Positions 63,516 to 64,000 of a stretch of DNA of 64,000 nt are shown piece after piece (the stretch's first letter is position 1; each line of letters opens with the position of its first letter). The translations under genes and the position numbers were made by a program. Where the stretch lies: positions 310,001-374,000 of the forward strand of contig NZ_FYDE01000003.1 of the NCBI RefSeq assembly GCF_900186535.1. The letters run 5' to 3'. Under the pieces are notes generated by a model. That model had not been told where the DNA came from and did not search any database. It worked only from the letters and a program-made list of their open reading frames with translations. This DNA is from Marasmitruncus massiliensis. Lineage in GTDB: Bacteria > Bacillota > Clostridia > Oscillospirales > Ruminococcaceae.

Positions 63516-64000
63516 ATGTCCAAACCATTGATCGCCATAGTGGGGCGTCCCAATGTGGGAAAATCGACCCTGTTTAATAAACTGGTGGGCGCGCGTGTGT
63601 CCATTGTGCAGGATACCCCCGGCGTAACACGCGACCGGATTTATTATGAGTGCGAGTGGCGGAGCAAATCCGTTATGCTGGTGGATACGGGCGGTATTGA
63701 GCCCCATTCAACCGATACGATTCTGTCACAGATGCGGCGTCAGGCGCAGCTTGCGATTGAACGCGCCGATGTCATTATTTTTGTGGTCGACCTGCAGACC
63801 GGCGTGACCGCCACCGATCAGGACGTTGCCGTCATGCTGCAAAAAAGCGGCAAGCCGGTTGTGCTCTGTGTCAATAAGTGCGACCAGCTGGGAGAACCCC
63901 GGCCCGAATTCTATGAGTTTTATAATCTGGGATTAGGCGACCCGGTTGCGGTGTCCTCGGTTCACGGGCACGGTACCGGCGACCTGCTGGACGCCTGCTA
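63516..64000 (+). CDS. der: Ribosome-assembly GTPase Der, N-terminal part (3' end outside window)
   Basis: 161 complete codons are visible before the window ends. Der (EngA) has two GTPase domains and helps build the 50S subunit. The first domain shows G1 as GRPNVGKST (10-18), the switch region DTPGVTRDR, and G3 as DTGG. G4 appears as NKCD, a slight variant of NKxD. GGAGG is about 11 bases before the ATG. It follows the DUF512 gene closely and is surely co-transcribed with it. Confidence 0.96.
   Translation, partial: MSKPLIAIVGRPNVGKSTLFNKLVGARVSIVQDTPGVTRDRIYYECEWRSKSVMLVDTGGIEPHSTDTILSQMRRQAQLAIERADVIIFVVDLQTGVTATDQDVAVMLQKSGKPVVLCVNKCDQLGEPRPEFYEFYNLGLGDPVAVSSVHGHGTGDLLDAC

Overview
The window looks like chromosomal core genome of an anaerobic, endospore-forming Firmicute, most likely a clostridial lineage near Ruminococcaceae/Oscillospirales. 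Reasons: Shine-Dalgarno sequences close to AGGAGG before nearly every gene, sigma-A promoters with TTGACA-N17-TATAAT spacing, spore genes (ypeB, a spoIIQ-like gene), pyruvate phosphate dikinase, formate-tetrahydrofolate ligase, class B sortases, and gene orders familiar from clostridia (rpmG-secE-nusG-rplKA, mfd-prsA, DUF512-der, DUF177-rpmF). By eye the GC content is a little above 50%. The genus cannot be fixed from this sequence. I see no insertion sequence, prophage, CRISPR array or plasmid gene.

Layout. 0-5 kb: hisS (cut by the window edge) and aspS, a zinc-ribbon membrane protein, and an RlmI-like rRNA methyltransferase. 5-6 kb: rplM-rpsI behind a textbook promoter and leader. 6.5-9.7 kb: a 3D-domain cell-wall protein, tRNA-Arg(ACG), pyrB-pyrI and a cyclophilin. 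9.8-11.1 kb: ypeB on the minus strand. 11.3-20.2 kb: a nifS-type desulfurase, thiI, then the most unusual locus. That locus is a 1298-residue reading frame joining a CinA-like cytosolic part, a membrane anchor, a class B sortase, a coiled coil, a Ser-rich repeat and a SpoIID/LytB domain. It is followed by a second class B sortase, an acetyltransferase and spoIIQ. 20.4-29.1 kb, minus strand: two half-size TauE/SafE proteins, an apparent operon rodA-fhs-tsaE-tsaB-rpiB-upp, and ppdK. 29.4-36.1 kb, plus strand: glmU-pth-mfd and a foldase-like lipoprotein. 36.2-42.3 kb, minus strand: flavin reductase, a homocysteine methyltransferase homologue, argS-DUF1934-murI-ddl. 42.5-46.2 kb: rpmG-secE-nusG-rplK-rplA and rplJ-rplL, with two sites resembling the L1-binding region of 23S rRNA and an L10 leader. 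46.2-64 kb: a DUF4349 lipoprotein, two DacF-type carboxypeptidases, metY, a phosphoesterase, a candidate orphan small RNA, a VTT membrane protein, mtaB-purL, an HPr-like protein without the catalytic His, pgi, a small P-loop protein, DUF177-rpmF, a DUF512 radical-SAM protein and the start of der.

How the parts fit. Most of the window serves translation (ribosomal proteins, three tRNA synthetases, pth, thiI with its sulfur donor, and the t6A/ms2t6A steps tsaB, tsaE and mtaB) and the envelope (glmU, murI, ddl, rodA, two D,D-carboxypeptidases, sortases, LytM and SpoIID domains). Expression signals are unusually readable: more than a dozen promoters with a 17-bp spacer, and strong hairpin terminators, several shared by convergent genes. 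The points most worth following up are the CinA-sortase-SpoIID fusion with apparently inactivated CinA motifs, the orphan RNA at 51.3 kb, and the paired L1-stalk mimics.
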